Shown in pieces: positions 8,623-15,836 of a DNA stretch of 35,904 bases (its first letter is position 1; each line of letters opens with the position of its first letter). The DNA lies in the NCBI GenBank assembly GCA_005888465.1, contig VAYJ01000004.1:2524-38427 (forward strand). Direction: 5' to 3'. The stretch comes from Actinomycetota bacterium (GTDB lineage Bacteria > Actinomycetota > UBA4738). The notes beneath the pieces were generated by a model. That model worked only from the letters and a program-made list of their open reading frames with translations, made no database searches and was not told where the DNA came from. Position numbers and translations under genes: made by a program.

Positions 8623-8651
8623 AGTATATACTGGGCGGGTTCGAAACCGCC
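8623..8651. promoter_or_regulatory. Divergent promoter with candidate operator
   Basis: The 91-bp gap between the divergent genes holds a perfect 10-bp palindrome AGTATATACT (8623-8632). This gives a TATACT -10-like element on each strand. Immediately beside it lies an 18-bp inverted repeat with one mismatch, GGCGG(G)TTCGAA(A)CCGCC, centred on TTCGAA (8634-8651). That position would cover the rightward transcription start and the leftward -35 region, as expected for a shared repressor or activator site. No good -35 hexamer is visible in either direction. The regulator is not identified. Confidence 0.5.
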
Positions 8652-8674
8652 TGGAGACACAGTGAAGGAGACGG

Positions 8675-9580
8675 ATGTCCGCCCTGAACGTCATGTTGTT
8701 CGGCACTGGTTCCAATGTCGTGGTCACAGCCGGCCTTGCGCGCGGCGTGTTCGCGCGGCACGGCCTGACCCTCGACATTGCCTATACGCAGGGCTCCGAG
8801 ATGTTATGCGAGACTCTGCGCACGGGCGGTTGTGACATCGGGGTGCTGGCCGCCGACGACGTGGTTTACGAGGTGGAGCGGCGTGGGCTCGACTTCTTCC
8901 TGTTCATGGGGATCCACACCGGGCTTCTGTCGCTGATGACACGCCCGGAGATCACGACGCTAGGCGCACTCGCCGGCCGCCGCTTCGGCGTCGACGACAC
9001 CGCCTCCGGCTTCGTGCTACTCGCCCGGCAGATCCTGCGCGACCACGGCCTCACCGAGGGCGGCTACGCACTCGTCAAGGCCAAGGGCATGAACCTACGC
9101 GCCCAGGCGCTCGAGAACGGGGAAATCGACGCCGCCCTACTCTCGCCGCCCTTCACGCTACGGCTGCGTGACCGGGGCTTCCGGGAGCTGGCGCGCGTGC
9201 ACGATTTCTTCCCACGCTACCAGGCCGGCTGCTGGGTGACCACCCGCGCCTGGGCGACGAAGCACGAGGAGGAGCTGACGACCTTCGTGCGCGCCTACCT
9301 CGAGAGTCTCGCCTGGACGCTCGACCGGAAGAACCGCGAGGAGGCGGCCGGCTATCTCGGCCAGGAGTTCAAGCTCGAGCCGGACATTGCCCGCCGGACC
9401 TATGACCTGCTCGCCGAGTCCGACGGCGGTGGTCTCTTTCGCGAGGCCGCCATCGACGCGGAGGGCATCCAGGTCGTGATCGACATGCGTGTGGAGGCGG
9501 GCCTGCTGCCGTCTCCGCCACCGCCCGCGTCGAAGTACTACGATGCTCGTTACCTCGAGCGCGCCCGCGGCGGCGCCTAG
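8675..9580 (+). CDS. NMT1/SsuA-like substrate-binding protein without signal peptide
   Basis: A 301-residue protein of the NMT1/THI5-like binding-protein superfamily: GLARGVFARHGLTLDIAYTQ, GCDIGVLAADDVVYEV and LAGRRFGVDDTASGFVL match the N-lobe pattern. Unlike the binding protein at 5256 it starts directly with the first beta strand (MSALNVMLFGTGSN) and has no signal peptide. The ATG has an excellent ribosome site (GAAGGAGACGG), and upstream DNA is promoter-like, so a missed signal peptide is unlikely. It may act in the cytoplasm as a ligand-binding or sensor protein, or as an enzyme of the NMT1 fold. The NicX-like gene follows after 17 bp, so the two are probably co-transcribed from the divergent promoter. 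Confidence 0.8.
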   Translation: MSALNVMLFGTGSNVVVTAGLARGVFARHGLTLDIAYTQGSEMLCETLRTGGCDIGVLAADDVVYEVERRGLDFFLFMGIHTGLLSLMTRPEITTLGALAGRRFGVDDTASGFVLLARQILRDHGLTEGGYALVKAKGMNLRAQALENGEIDAALLSPPFTLRLRDRGFRELARVHDFFPRYQAGCWVTTRAWATKHEEELTTFVRAYLESLAWTLDRKNREEAAGYLGQEFKLEPDIARRTYDLLAESDGGGLFREAAIDAEGIQVVIDMRVEAGLLPSPPPPASKYYDARYLERARGGA

Positions 9581-9597
9581 CAGAAGGGGAAAAGGCA

Positions 9598-10647
9598 ATG
9601 GACAACGTCGCGCTGGCCTCGCTGTTCCGGAAAGAGTTCGAGTGGTGCTGCGTCGCCGCCGGTGAGTCGGTCGCCATCGTCACCGAGCCCGCGTCATCGC
9701 CCAGCTACGTGGCGGCCAGCCTGGCCAGTTTGGCTGGCATGGGCGCGCAGCCGTTTCAGGTGATGCTGCCCCTGACCCTCAGGACCGACGATATCGCCGT
9801 CGTCGCCCAGGGTTCCGGCGCCTCTACCATTCTGGCCGACTTCCCGCACGTGGTGGAACTACTCGGCAAGTGCGGCCTCGTCATTGATCTCACCCTCGAG
9901 GGGCTGGTCCACTCGCCGGAGACGAAGACCGTCCTCGCCGGCGGCGCCCGCATGCTGTGGATCCGCGAGCCCGCCGACGCGCTGGCCCGGCTTCTCCCCA
10001 CCGCCGAGCGGGTAGGACGCATCGACCGATCCGTGGAGCTCCTGCGGAGCGCGAAGGAGATGATCGTGACCTCCAAGGCTGGCACCCGCCTCCGCGCCAA
10101 CCTGGAGGGAGCGCTGCTGACCGGCTCGCGCGGGTTCTGCGCCGAGCGGGGCCGCTGGGCGCACTGGGGTCAGGGACTGGCCGCGGCCTACGTGGCGTCG
10201 CTCGACGTCGACGGCGAGATCGTGCTCGACATCGGCGACATCGTCTTCCCGTTCAACCGCTATGTTGACGGCCGCACCACTTTGCGATTTCGAGAGGGTT
10301 TCGTGGAAGCCATCGAGGGCGAAGGGCTCGACGCCGCGCTCATTCGCGATTACATGGCACGTTGGAACGACCGCAACGCGTACGGCATCTCGCACGTGGG
10401 CTGGGGCCTGCACGAGCGCGGTCTCTGGCACGCGCTGAGCCTCTACGGCAGCGTGGCCATGGGTCTCGACGGCCGAGTGTTCGAGGGCAACTTCCTCTTC
10501 TCGACGGGGCCCAACCACGCTGCGGGCCGGCAGTCGGGCTGCCACTTCGACATCCCCATGCGAAACTGCAGCATCTTCCTCGATGGCACGCCCGTCGTCA
10601 TCGACGGCGTCATCGTGGAGCCGTCGATCCGGCGCGCCGGGGCGTGA
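9598..10647 (+). CDS. nicX: NicX-like 2,5-dihydroxypyridine 5,6-dioxygenase
   Basis: Probable Fe(II) extradiol-like dioxygenase that opens a dihydroxypyridine ring (2,5-dihydroxypyridine to N-formylmaleamate in nicotinate catabolism). The 349-residue length equals Pseudomonas NicX. Signature segments as I recall them from NicX are present: YGISHVGWG, GNFLFSTGPN and CHFDIPMRNCSIFLDG. The iron triad of NicX (H265, H318, D320) corresponds here to H266, H316 and D318, so the active site is complete. The ATG has a purine-rich ribosome site (AGAAGGGGAAAAGG). It sits behind the signal-less binding protein and close to a molybdenum hydroxylase, the enzyme type that produces hydroxypyridines. NicC, NicD, NicE and NicF equivalents are not in the window. 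An M29 peptidase role is the alternative, but the sequence resembles NicX more than peptidases. Confidence 0.72.
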   Translation: MDNVALASLFRKEFEWCCVAAGESVAIVTEPASSPSYVAASLASLAGMGAQPFQVMLPLTLRTDDIAVVAQGSGASTILADFPHVVELLGKCGLVIDLTLEGLVHSPETKTVLAGGARMLWIREPADALARLLPTAERVGRIDRSVELLRSAKEMIVTSKAGTRLRANLEGALLTGSRGFCAERGRWAHWGQGLAAAYVASLDVDGEIVLDIGDIVFPFNRYVDGRTTLRFREGFVEAIEGEGLDAALIRDYMARWNDRNAYGISHVGWGLHERGLWHALSLYGSVAMGLDGRVFEGNFLFSTGPNHAAGRQSGCHFDIPMRNCSIFLDGTPVVIDGVIVEPSIRRAGA

Positions 10648-10671
10648 TCCGGCTTCACCCGGCCGTGACCG

Positions 10672-10766
10672 CTCTTCGACTCGAATCCGCGTGTCTCGGC
10701 GGAGCGCGACATGAAGGCGACGTCGACGTTGTAGGCGGGCAGCGGCACCGACACCCCGATGTTCAT
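10672..10766 (-). pseudogene. N-terminal fragment of an LLM-class flavin oxidoreductase
   Basis: On the minus strand an ATG at 10766 follows a strong AGGAGG ribosome site and encodes MNIGVSVPLPAYNVDVAFM, then SRSAETRGFES. This is the typical N-terminus of F420/FMN-dependent luciferase-like monooxygenases. After about 31 residues the similarity stops and the frame runs antisense into the 3' end of the NicX-like gene, so the rest of the gene is missing. Its start overlaps the stop of the decayed nitrilase gene by 4 bp, showing that the two were once an operon. Confidence 0.7.
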
Positions 10767-11215
10767 GACGTCCTCCTGTCGAAGGAGGAAAGCGATGGAT
10801 CCCGCACGCGGCCCCGAATCTCGGCCAGCGACCCATAGAGATCAGGACGCCGATCACGATAGTACCCCACATCGCGCGCAGCCCGGGCATGACCGAGACA
10901 TCGATGTCGGCGACCACCGTGTCTTCGCCGGTGTCTTTGGCTTGGGCGATGATCTCTCCCCGCAGACTGGCGACGAGACTGCTGCCGAAGTAGTTTCTGG
11001 TCGAGTCCCCACGTCCATACCGACCTTGTTCACGCAGCAGACGTAGAAGATGCTCGTCACCGCGTGAGCACGAAGCTCGAGGTCCGAGAGATGCCGCGTC
11101 ATTCCGCTCGTCACGGTGGGCCCGAACACGATATCGGCGCCGCCGAGACCGGGAATCGTGGGGAAAATGACGGTCATAGCAGATGAGGATGCCGATCCGC
11201 CCGCGCCCCGAACGG
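10763..11215 (-). pseudogene. Decayed carbon-nitrogen hydrolase (nitrilase superfamily), C-terminal part
   Basis: Reading the minus strand across frames recovers the C-terminal half of a nitrilase-superfamily amidohydrolase. The pieces are GRIGILICYDRHFP with the catalytic Cys (codon 11181-11179), then GGADIVFGPTVTSGM and AVTSIFYVCCVNKVGMDVG, then YFGSSLVASLRGEIIAQ and DTVVADIDVSVMPGLRAMWG, then YYRDRRPDLYGSLAEI to a TGA at 10765-10763. At least three frame changes are needed, near 11160, 11005 and 10860. The N-terminal half with the catalytic Glu and Lys is absent; only about 35 bp separate the remnant from the livF stop. It is therefore a truncated, frameshifted relic, and its 4-bp overlap with the LLM fragment shows the former gene order. 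Confidence 0.82.
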
Positions 11216-11250
11216 TCATCCGCGGACTGCAGTGCCGGCGCCGTGCGACG

Positions 11251-11973
11251 TCAGCTCGCGCCGAGGTACGCCTTCTGCACGTGCTCGCTGGCCGCAACCG
11301 CGGCCGATGGCCCCTCGAGCACGACCCGTCCCTGCTCCATCACGTAGACGAACCGAGCGAGCTTGAACGCCAGGCGGGCGTTCTGCTCCACGAGGAGGAT
11401 CGTCACGCCCTGGCGATTCACCTCGAGCAGGCGCCGATAGACCTCCTGCACGATCACCGGCGCGAGGCCCTGGGACATCTCGTCGGCCATGATGAGCCGC
11501 GGCGAGGCCATGAGCGCGCGCCCGATGGCGAGCATCTGCTGCTCGCCGCCGGACAGGCTTCCGGAGCGCTGCGCCTGGCGCTCCTGCAGGCGCGGGAAGG
11601 CCGCGAACACCATCTGGAGCGTACCCGCGACCTCCGCTCCGTTGGTGCGGAGATAGGCGCCGAGCCGGAGGTTCTCGAGCACCGTCATCTTCGCGAACAC
11701 GCGACGGCCCTCGGGCACGTGCGCGATGCCGAGCGCCGCGATCTCGCGCGAGGCGCGCCCGTCGATGCGGCCGCCCTCCCAGCGGATCTGGCCCGAGCGC
11801 AGCGGCTGCAGCCCGCACACCGCCTTGAGCAGCGAGGTCTTGCCGGCGCCATTCGGTCCGACGATGGCGGTGATGGACCCGCGCTCCACCCGGACCGTGG
11901 CCCCGTTCACGGCGCGCGCCTTGCCGTAGATCACCTCGATGTCCTCGACGTCGAGCAGCGTGCCGCCGGTCAT
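11251..11973 (-). CDS. livF: Branched-chain amino acid-type ABC transporter ATPase LivF
   Basis: One of two cytoplasmic ATPases of a Liv-type (hydrophobic amino acid, amide or aromatic acid) importer. The start is the ATG at 11973, whose ATGA overlaps the livG stop; the open frame extends upstream only as shadow sequence. The 240 residues carry Walker A GPNGAGKTS, LivF-type HVPEGRRVFAKMTVLENL, signature LSGGEQQ and Walker B LIMADE. The D-loop region MSQGLAP is a variant of the usual PSLGLAP. Last gene of the minus-strand operon; only about 35 bp of DNA separates its stop from the nitrilase relic. Confidence 0.92.
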   Translation of the reverse strand: MTGGTLLDVEDIEVIYGKARAVNGATVRVERGSITAIVGPNGAGKTSLLKAVCGLQPLRSGQIRWEGGRIDGRASREIAALGIAHVPEGRRVFAKMTVLENLRLGAYLRTNGAEVAGTLQMVFAAFPRLQERQAQRSGSLSGGEQQMLAIGRALMASPRLIMADEMSQGLAPVIVQEVYRRLLEVNRQGVTILLVEQNARLAFKLARFVYVMEQGRVVLEGPSAAVAASEHVQKAYLGAS

Positions 11974-12731
11974 GCGAGCTCCGCCACGCCGAGATAGGCG
12001 TCCACGACGCCCTGGTCTCGCGTCAGACCCTCCGGCGCGCCGTCGTAGATCTTTTGGCCGAAGTGGAGTACGAGGGCGCGGTCGCACCAGCCGGCCACGA
12101 TCCGCATGTTGTGCTCGACGAGGACGACGGTGCAGCGCTGCCGGATCTCGGAGGCCACGAGGTTCATCATCCGGGTAGCCTCGTCGCGCGAGAGCCCGGC
12201 GGCCGGCTCGTCCAGCAGGAGCAGGACGGGCTCGGTCGCGAGCGCGACCGCGACCGTGAGCAGCTTCTGGATGCCGAGCGGTAGGTCGGCGGCGACGGTG
12301 TCGCGGTAGGCGGCAATGCCGAGGAGCTCGAGCACGCCGAGGGCGCGCCGCGCGACCTCCCGCTGCTCCTTCCCGTAGGCCGGCGTGGCGAGCAGCCCCG
12401 CCACTACGCGCGCCGGCACGTGCCGGTGCAGGCCGTGCAGAACGTTCTCGAGCGCCGTCTGCTCGCCGAACAGCGTCGTCTGCTGGAACGTGCGCGCGAC
12501 GCCGAGGCGCGCGAGATCGTGGCTCGAGAGCCCGGTCACGTCCCGGCCGTTGAAGACGATCTGACCGCGCGTCGGCGGAAACGCGCCGGCGATGATGTTG
12601 AACAGCGTCGATTTGCCTGCGCCGTTCGGTCCCACGAGCGCAACCAGCTCGCCGCGGCCCACCGTGAACGCCACGTCCTGGAGCGCCGTGAGCCCGCCGA
12701 ATCGCTTGGTGATGGAGCGGATCTCCAGCAT
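11970..12731 (-). CDS. livG: Branched-chain amino acid-type ABC transporter ATPase LivG
   Basis: Second ATPase of the Liv-type importer. The chosen start is ATG 12731 (MLEIRSITKRFGGLTALQDV), 2 bp after the livM stop. The long frame continues far upstream only as antisense-like shadow. The 253 residues contain Walker A GPNGAGKSTLF, the LivG-typical RTFQQTTLFGEQTALENV and Walker B VLLLLDEPAAGLS. The signature region reads LPLGIQKLL in place of LSYGQ, a departure from the canonical ABC signature that also occurs in some LivG-like proteins. It keeps the terminal GVVDAYLGVAELA. The 4-bp overlap with livF implies translational coupling. Confidence 0.92.
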   Translation of the reverse strand: MLEIRSITKRFGGLTALQDVAFTVGRGELVALVGPNGAGKSTLFNIIAGAFPPTRGQIVFNGRDVTGLSSHDLARLGVARTFQQTTLFGEQTALENVLHGLHRHVPARVVAGLLATPAYGKEQREVARRALGVLELLGIAAYRDTVAADLPLGIQKLLTVAVALATEPVLLLLDEPAAGLSRDEATRMMNLVASEIRQRCTVVLVEHNMRIVAGWCDRALVLHFGQKIYDGAPEGLTRDQGVVDAYLGVAELA

Positions 12732-12733
12732 GC

Positions 12734-13708
12734 TTAACGCTCCCTGGCCGCGGTCACGTCCGCCGCCACCGGCAAGACGCGCTCGCGCGCCCCGCCCCGC
12801 CGGAGGATCCGCGGCAGTGAGATCAGGCCACCGGGCAGCGCGAGGATGACGACGAGCAGGACGACCGCGTAGACGAGGCTCTTGTAATAGCCGGCGGCGA
12901 AGAGCTGCTCGCCGAGCCCCGTGAGCAGCACCGTACCGAGCATTGGTCCCCAGTAGCTGCCGAGTCCACCAACCATGACGTAGATCATCAGGTCGTTCGA
13001 TAGGAAGAACGTGAAGACGAACGGGCTGACGAAGCGCAGGTAATGAACGTGCACGGCGCCCATGAGCCCGCAGAAGAAGCACGAGACGACGAACGCCAGC
13101 GTCTTGTAACGGGCGGCGTTGATGCCGAGGCTCTCCGCGAGCCGCTCCGTCTCCCGCGTGCGCAGGGCCAGGAGCGTGAACCCGAAGCGCGTCCACTGCA
13201 GCCGGTAGAGAAAGAACAACGAGACCAGGGCGACGGCTAGCACGACGTAATAGAATTGCAGGTGCGTGTTGAGCCGCGTGCCGAGCAGCGCGGGCCGCGG
13301 CACGCCCGCGATGCCGGCCGGCCCGCCGAACACCTCGAACGCGCGGAAGGCGGCGTTCACCACCTCCGCGAACGCGAACACGGACAGGCTGAAGTAGATG
13401 CCGCGCAGCTTCAGGGTCACGGCGCCGAGCGCCCACGCGAAGATGCCGGCGACGACGCCGCCGGCGAGGAAGCCGATCCACGGCGTGATGGCCAGCTTTG
13501 TCACTAACAGCGCCGAGGTGTAGCCGCCGAGCGCGATGTAGCCGGCGTGGCCGAACGACAGGTACCCCATCCGCATGATCACGTACAGCGCCTGCGCGTA
13601 TACGACGTTGATAAGGATGACGATCACCACGTGCAACACGTAGGGTTTGCCCAGCGGGGGCAGGAGCACCAGCGCCGCGATGAGGAGCCCGAGAAGGCCG
13701 CGCTTCAT
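12734..13708 (-). CDS. livM: Branched-chain amino acid-type ABC transporter permease LivM
   Basis: Inner-membrane permease of the Liv-type importer. The ATG at 13708 overlaps the livH stop by 4 bp and gives a 324-residue protein beginning MKRGLLGLLIAALVLLPPLG. Multiple hydrophobic segments follow. Family landmarks are MGYLSFGHAGYIALGGYTSA, GIYFSLSVFAFAEVV, LRTRETERLAESLGIN (the coupling loop) and VGGLGSYWGPMLG. The C-terminal 25 residues are charged. The livG start lies 2 bp beyond its stop. Confidence 0.93.
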   Translation of the reverse strand: MKRGLLGLLIAALVLLPPLGKPYVLHVVIVILINVVYAQALYVIMRMGYLSFGHAGYIALGGYTSALLVTKLAITPWIGFLAGGVVAGIFAWALGAVTLKLRGIYFSLSVFAFAEVVNAAFRAFEVFGGPAGIAGVPRPALLGTRLNTHLQFYYVVLAVALVSLFFLYRLQWTRFGFTLLALRTRETERLAESLGINAARYKTLAFVVSCFFCGLMGAVHVHYLRFVSPFVFTFFLSNDLMIYVMVGGLGSYWGPMLGTVLLTGLGEQLFAAGYYKSLVYAVVLLVVILALPGGLISLPRILRRGGARERVLPVAADVTAARER

Positions 13709-14571
13709 GCCTTCCCGAGGAGCCCCGCAGGACGAACGACGAGCACGACGATCATCACGATGAAGACCAGGCCGTAGGCTGCCTCCGCGCCGAGCAGCAC
13801 GCCGCCGACGGATTGCAGCACGCCGACGAGGAGCCCGGCGAGCACGGTGCCCGTGATGCTCCCGAGCCCGCCGACGATGATGATGAGGAAGGACATGAGA
13901 ATGGCCTCGAGCCCCATCCCGGGGTTCAGCGAGTAGATGGGCGCGACGAAGGCGCCGGCGAGCGCGGCGAGCGCGAAGCCGACCGCGCACGCGAGTGCCG
14001 CGACGCGGTCGGCGTCGATGCCGAGCATGCGCGCGGTCTCCTCGTCCTCCTCGATCGCCCGCATCGCGAGGCCCACCTTCGTCCGGTACACAAGCGCGTA
14101 GAGGAGCCCGACGAGGACCACGCCGACGGCGGCGGCGATCAGCCGCTGCGTGGGCAGGCGCACGCCGCCGAAGGCGACGACCCCGGTGAAGAACGAGGGG
14201 ACGTTCTTCTCCTGGATGCCGAACGCGATCCACCCGAGCGACTGGATGATGAGCGAGAGGCCCACGCTGGCCACCACCAGCTGCAGCCACTGGCCGCGCA
14301 GCGGGCGAAAGAACGCGCGCTCGACGCCGAGCCCGAGCAGGAGCGAGAGCAGGAGGATCACCACGAGCGTCGCCGCGAACGGCAGCTTGAAGACGACGTA
14401 GCAGTAGAACACGCCCATCGCGCCGAGCATGTAGATCTCACCGTGCGCGAAGTTGACGATGTGCAGGATGCCGTAGATCAGCGTGAGCCCGAGCGCGATG
14501 AGAACGTAGAGGATGCCCGTGAGCAGGCCGATGGCCAGGCCCTGCCCGATCAGATGAAGGTAAACGTCCAT
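13705..14571 (-). CDS. livH: Branched-chain amino acid-type ABC transporter permease LivH
   Basis: Inner-membrane permease partner of LivM. The 288 residues start MDVYLHLIGQGLAIGLLTGI and contain the family motif LIYGILHIVNFAHGEIYMLG, the coupling loop AIEEDEETARMLGIDADRV and GGLGSITGTVLAG. Length and topology are normal. Two GC-rich hairpins lie in the 92-bp gap between the livK stop and this ATG, the nearer one only 3 bp from the start codon, so translation may depend on unfolding of that stem. Overlaps livM by 4 bp. Confidence 0.93.
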   Translation of the reverse strand: MDVYLHLIGQGLAIGLLTGILYVLIALGLTLIYGILHIVNFAHGEIYMLGAMGVFYCYVVFKLPFAATLVVILLLSLLLGLGVERAFFRPLRGQWLQLVVASVGLSLIIQSLGWIAFGIQEKNVPSFFTGVVAFGGVRLPTQRLIAAAVGVVLVGLLYALVYRTKVGLAMRAIEEDEETARMLGIDADRVAALACAVGFALAALAGAFVAPIYSLNPGMGLEAILMSFLIIIVGGLGSITGTVLAGLLVGVLQSVGGVLLGAEAAYGLVFIVMIVVLVVRPAGLLGKA

Positions 14572-14574
14572 TGG

Positions 14575-14640
14575 GAAGGGGGCCGCGAAGGAAGGCCCCC
14601 TTCACCCCCAAATGCTCGGAGCTCCCCGGCGAAGCCGGGG
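14575..14640 (-). promoter_or_regulatory. Two strong hairpins between livK and livH
   Basis: The livK-livH spacer contains two perfect inverted repeats. One has arms 14575-14584 and 14594-14603 (GAAGGGGGCC, 9-base loop, GGCCCCCTTC). The other has arms 14624-14630 and 14634-14640 (CCCCGGC, 3-base loop, GCCGGGG). Neither is followed by a U-run on the minus strand. Stable stems after a binding-protein gene are known to protect the upstream mRNA and lower permease expression; here that role is inferred. The first stem ends just before the livH ATG and could occlude its ribosome site. Confidence 0.6.
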
Positions 14641-14663
14641 CGCCCCTCGGTTACCCGCTTTGA

Positions 14664-15836
14664 TCACTCGAACTTTCCGGAGCGGACGTCGAAGGGCTCC
14701 CACTTGCCGTTCTTGAGAATGGCGGCCGGGATCGGCATGATGATCTGCCGCTTGATGCCGTAGGCCTTCTCCCCGCCCCACGACGCCGCGCCGAACGGAT
14801 GCGCCGCGTAGGTGGAGCCCGCGAGCGCGTCGGCCACCTTCATCGTGTCGAAGGTGCCGGCCTTGACGATGGTGTCGACCAGCCAGCGGGCGGCGCCGTA
14901 CGTCTCCCACAGCGTGCCCGGAGCCGCCTCGCCGTACTTCTTCTGGTGCCGCTCGGCGAGCTCCGTGTAGAGCTTCGTCGGCGGGCTCGCCCAGATGCGG
15001 AGCGCGATGATGTTCTCGCCCGCCTTGCCCGCGATGTCGGAGATGGCCTTGGCTTCGAGCACGGCGGTGGAGTTCACGAAGTAGCCGTTGTAGCCCAGCT
15101 CTCGCGCTTGCTTGGCGATCAGCGCGATCGATCCCGTCGGCGAGCCGTCGGTATCGATGATATCGGGCTTCTGCGCGATCAGGCGCAGCAGCGCCGGCCC
15201 GAAGTCGCGGGCGCCACGCTCGTAGTACTCGTCGCCGACGAAGGACACGCCCTTGGCCTTGAGCTTCTCCACCTCAGCCTTGATCGCCTTCGCGTCGTTC
15301 TTCCCCAGCTCGTCATTGGGGCCGAGGAAGGCGATGCGCTTGCCGCCGAGCTTCTCGGCGATGGCCACCGCGTACGCCTGGTATAGCTGGTCGGACGACG
15401 CCATGATGCGGAACGCGGTCGGGTTGTCCGGGTTCGTGATCTGCCGGCCGGCGGCGGCGAAGGCGAAGTCGAGGAACCCGGTCTCCCGGATGATCGGCAG
15501 GATCGGCGGGTGCACGCCGGCGCCGATGATGACGCCGTACTTGACGTTGTCGTTGTAGACGGCGCGGTTGATCGCGGCCACCGTCTTGTCCGGCGCGTAC
15601 ACGGTATCGTAGGTCACGACCTCCAGCTTGTATTTCTCCCCCGCCACGGCGAAGACGCCGACGTCCTCGGCGGCCAGCTCGAGACCGCGCTGCACACCGA
15701 GGCCGAACGCCGCCGCCGGCCCCGAGACGGGGACGATGGCGCCGACCTTGAACGACTTCTGCGCGTGGACTCCAGCCGGCAGGCCGACCACGGCGAGCGC
15801 AACCAGCAAGACGAGGGCAAGCATCGGACGTCTCAT
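14664..15836 (-). CDS. livK: Liv-type ABC transporter substrate-binding protein LivK
   Basis: Periplasmic amino acid/amide-binding protein feeding LivHMGF. The start is ATG 15836 behind a GGAG site; it gives 390 residues with a signal peptide (MRRPMLALVLLVALAVVGLP, cleavage after VHA at residue 25). The type I periplasmic fold is clear: KVGAIVPVSGPAAAFGLGV, GVIIGAGVHPPILPI, KRIAFLGPNDELGKNDAKA, YNGYFVNSTAVLEAKAI and WETYGAARWLVDTIVKA. Codons 1 to about 152 are duplicated in tandem just upstream (15972-16423). This copy is the intact one. In the original order it followed the aminotransferase with a 4-bp overlap; now it overlaps the stop of the chimeric ORF in the same way. Confidence 0.92.
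   Translation of the reverse strand: MRRPMLALVLLVALAVVGLPAGVHAQKSFKVGAIVPVSGPAAAFGLGVQRGLELAAEDVGVFAVAGEKYKLEVVTYDTVYAPDKTVAAINRAVYNDNVKYGVIIGAGVHPPILPIIRETGFLDFAFAAAGRQITNPDNPTAFRIMASSDQLYQAYAVAIAEKLGGKRIAFLGPNDELGKNDAKAIKAEVEKLKAKGVSFVGDEYYERGARDFGPALLRLIAQKPDIIDTDGSPTGSIALIAKQARELGYNGYFVNSTAVLEAKAISDIAGKAGENIIALRIWASPPTKLYTELAERHQKKYGEAAPGTLWETYGAARWLVDTIVKAGTFDTMKVADALAGSTYAAHPFGAASWGGEKAYGIKRQIIMPIPAAILKNGKWEPFDVRSGKFE

Noticed and set aside
14575-14640. Intrinsic terminator between livK and livH
   Set aside because: The stems are strong but no U-run follows either of them on the transcribed strand.
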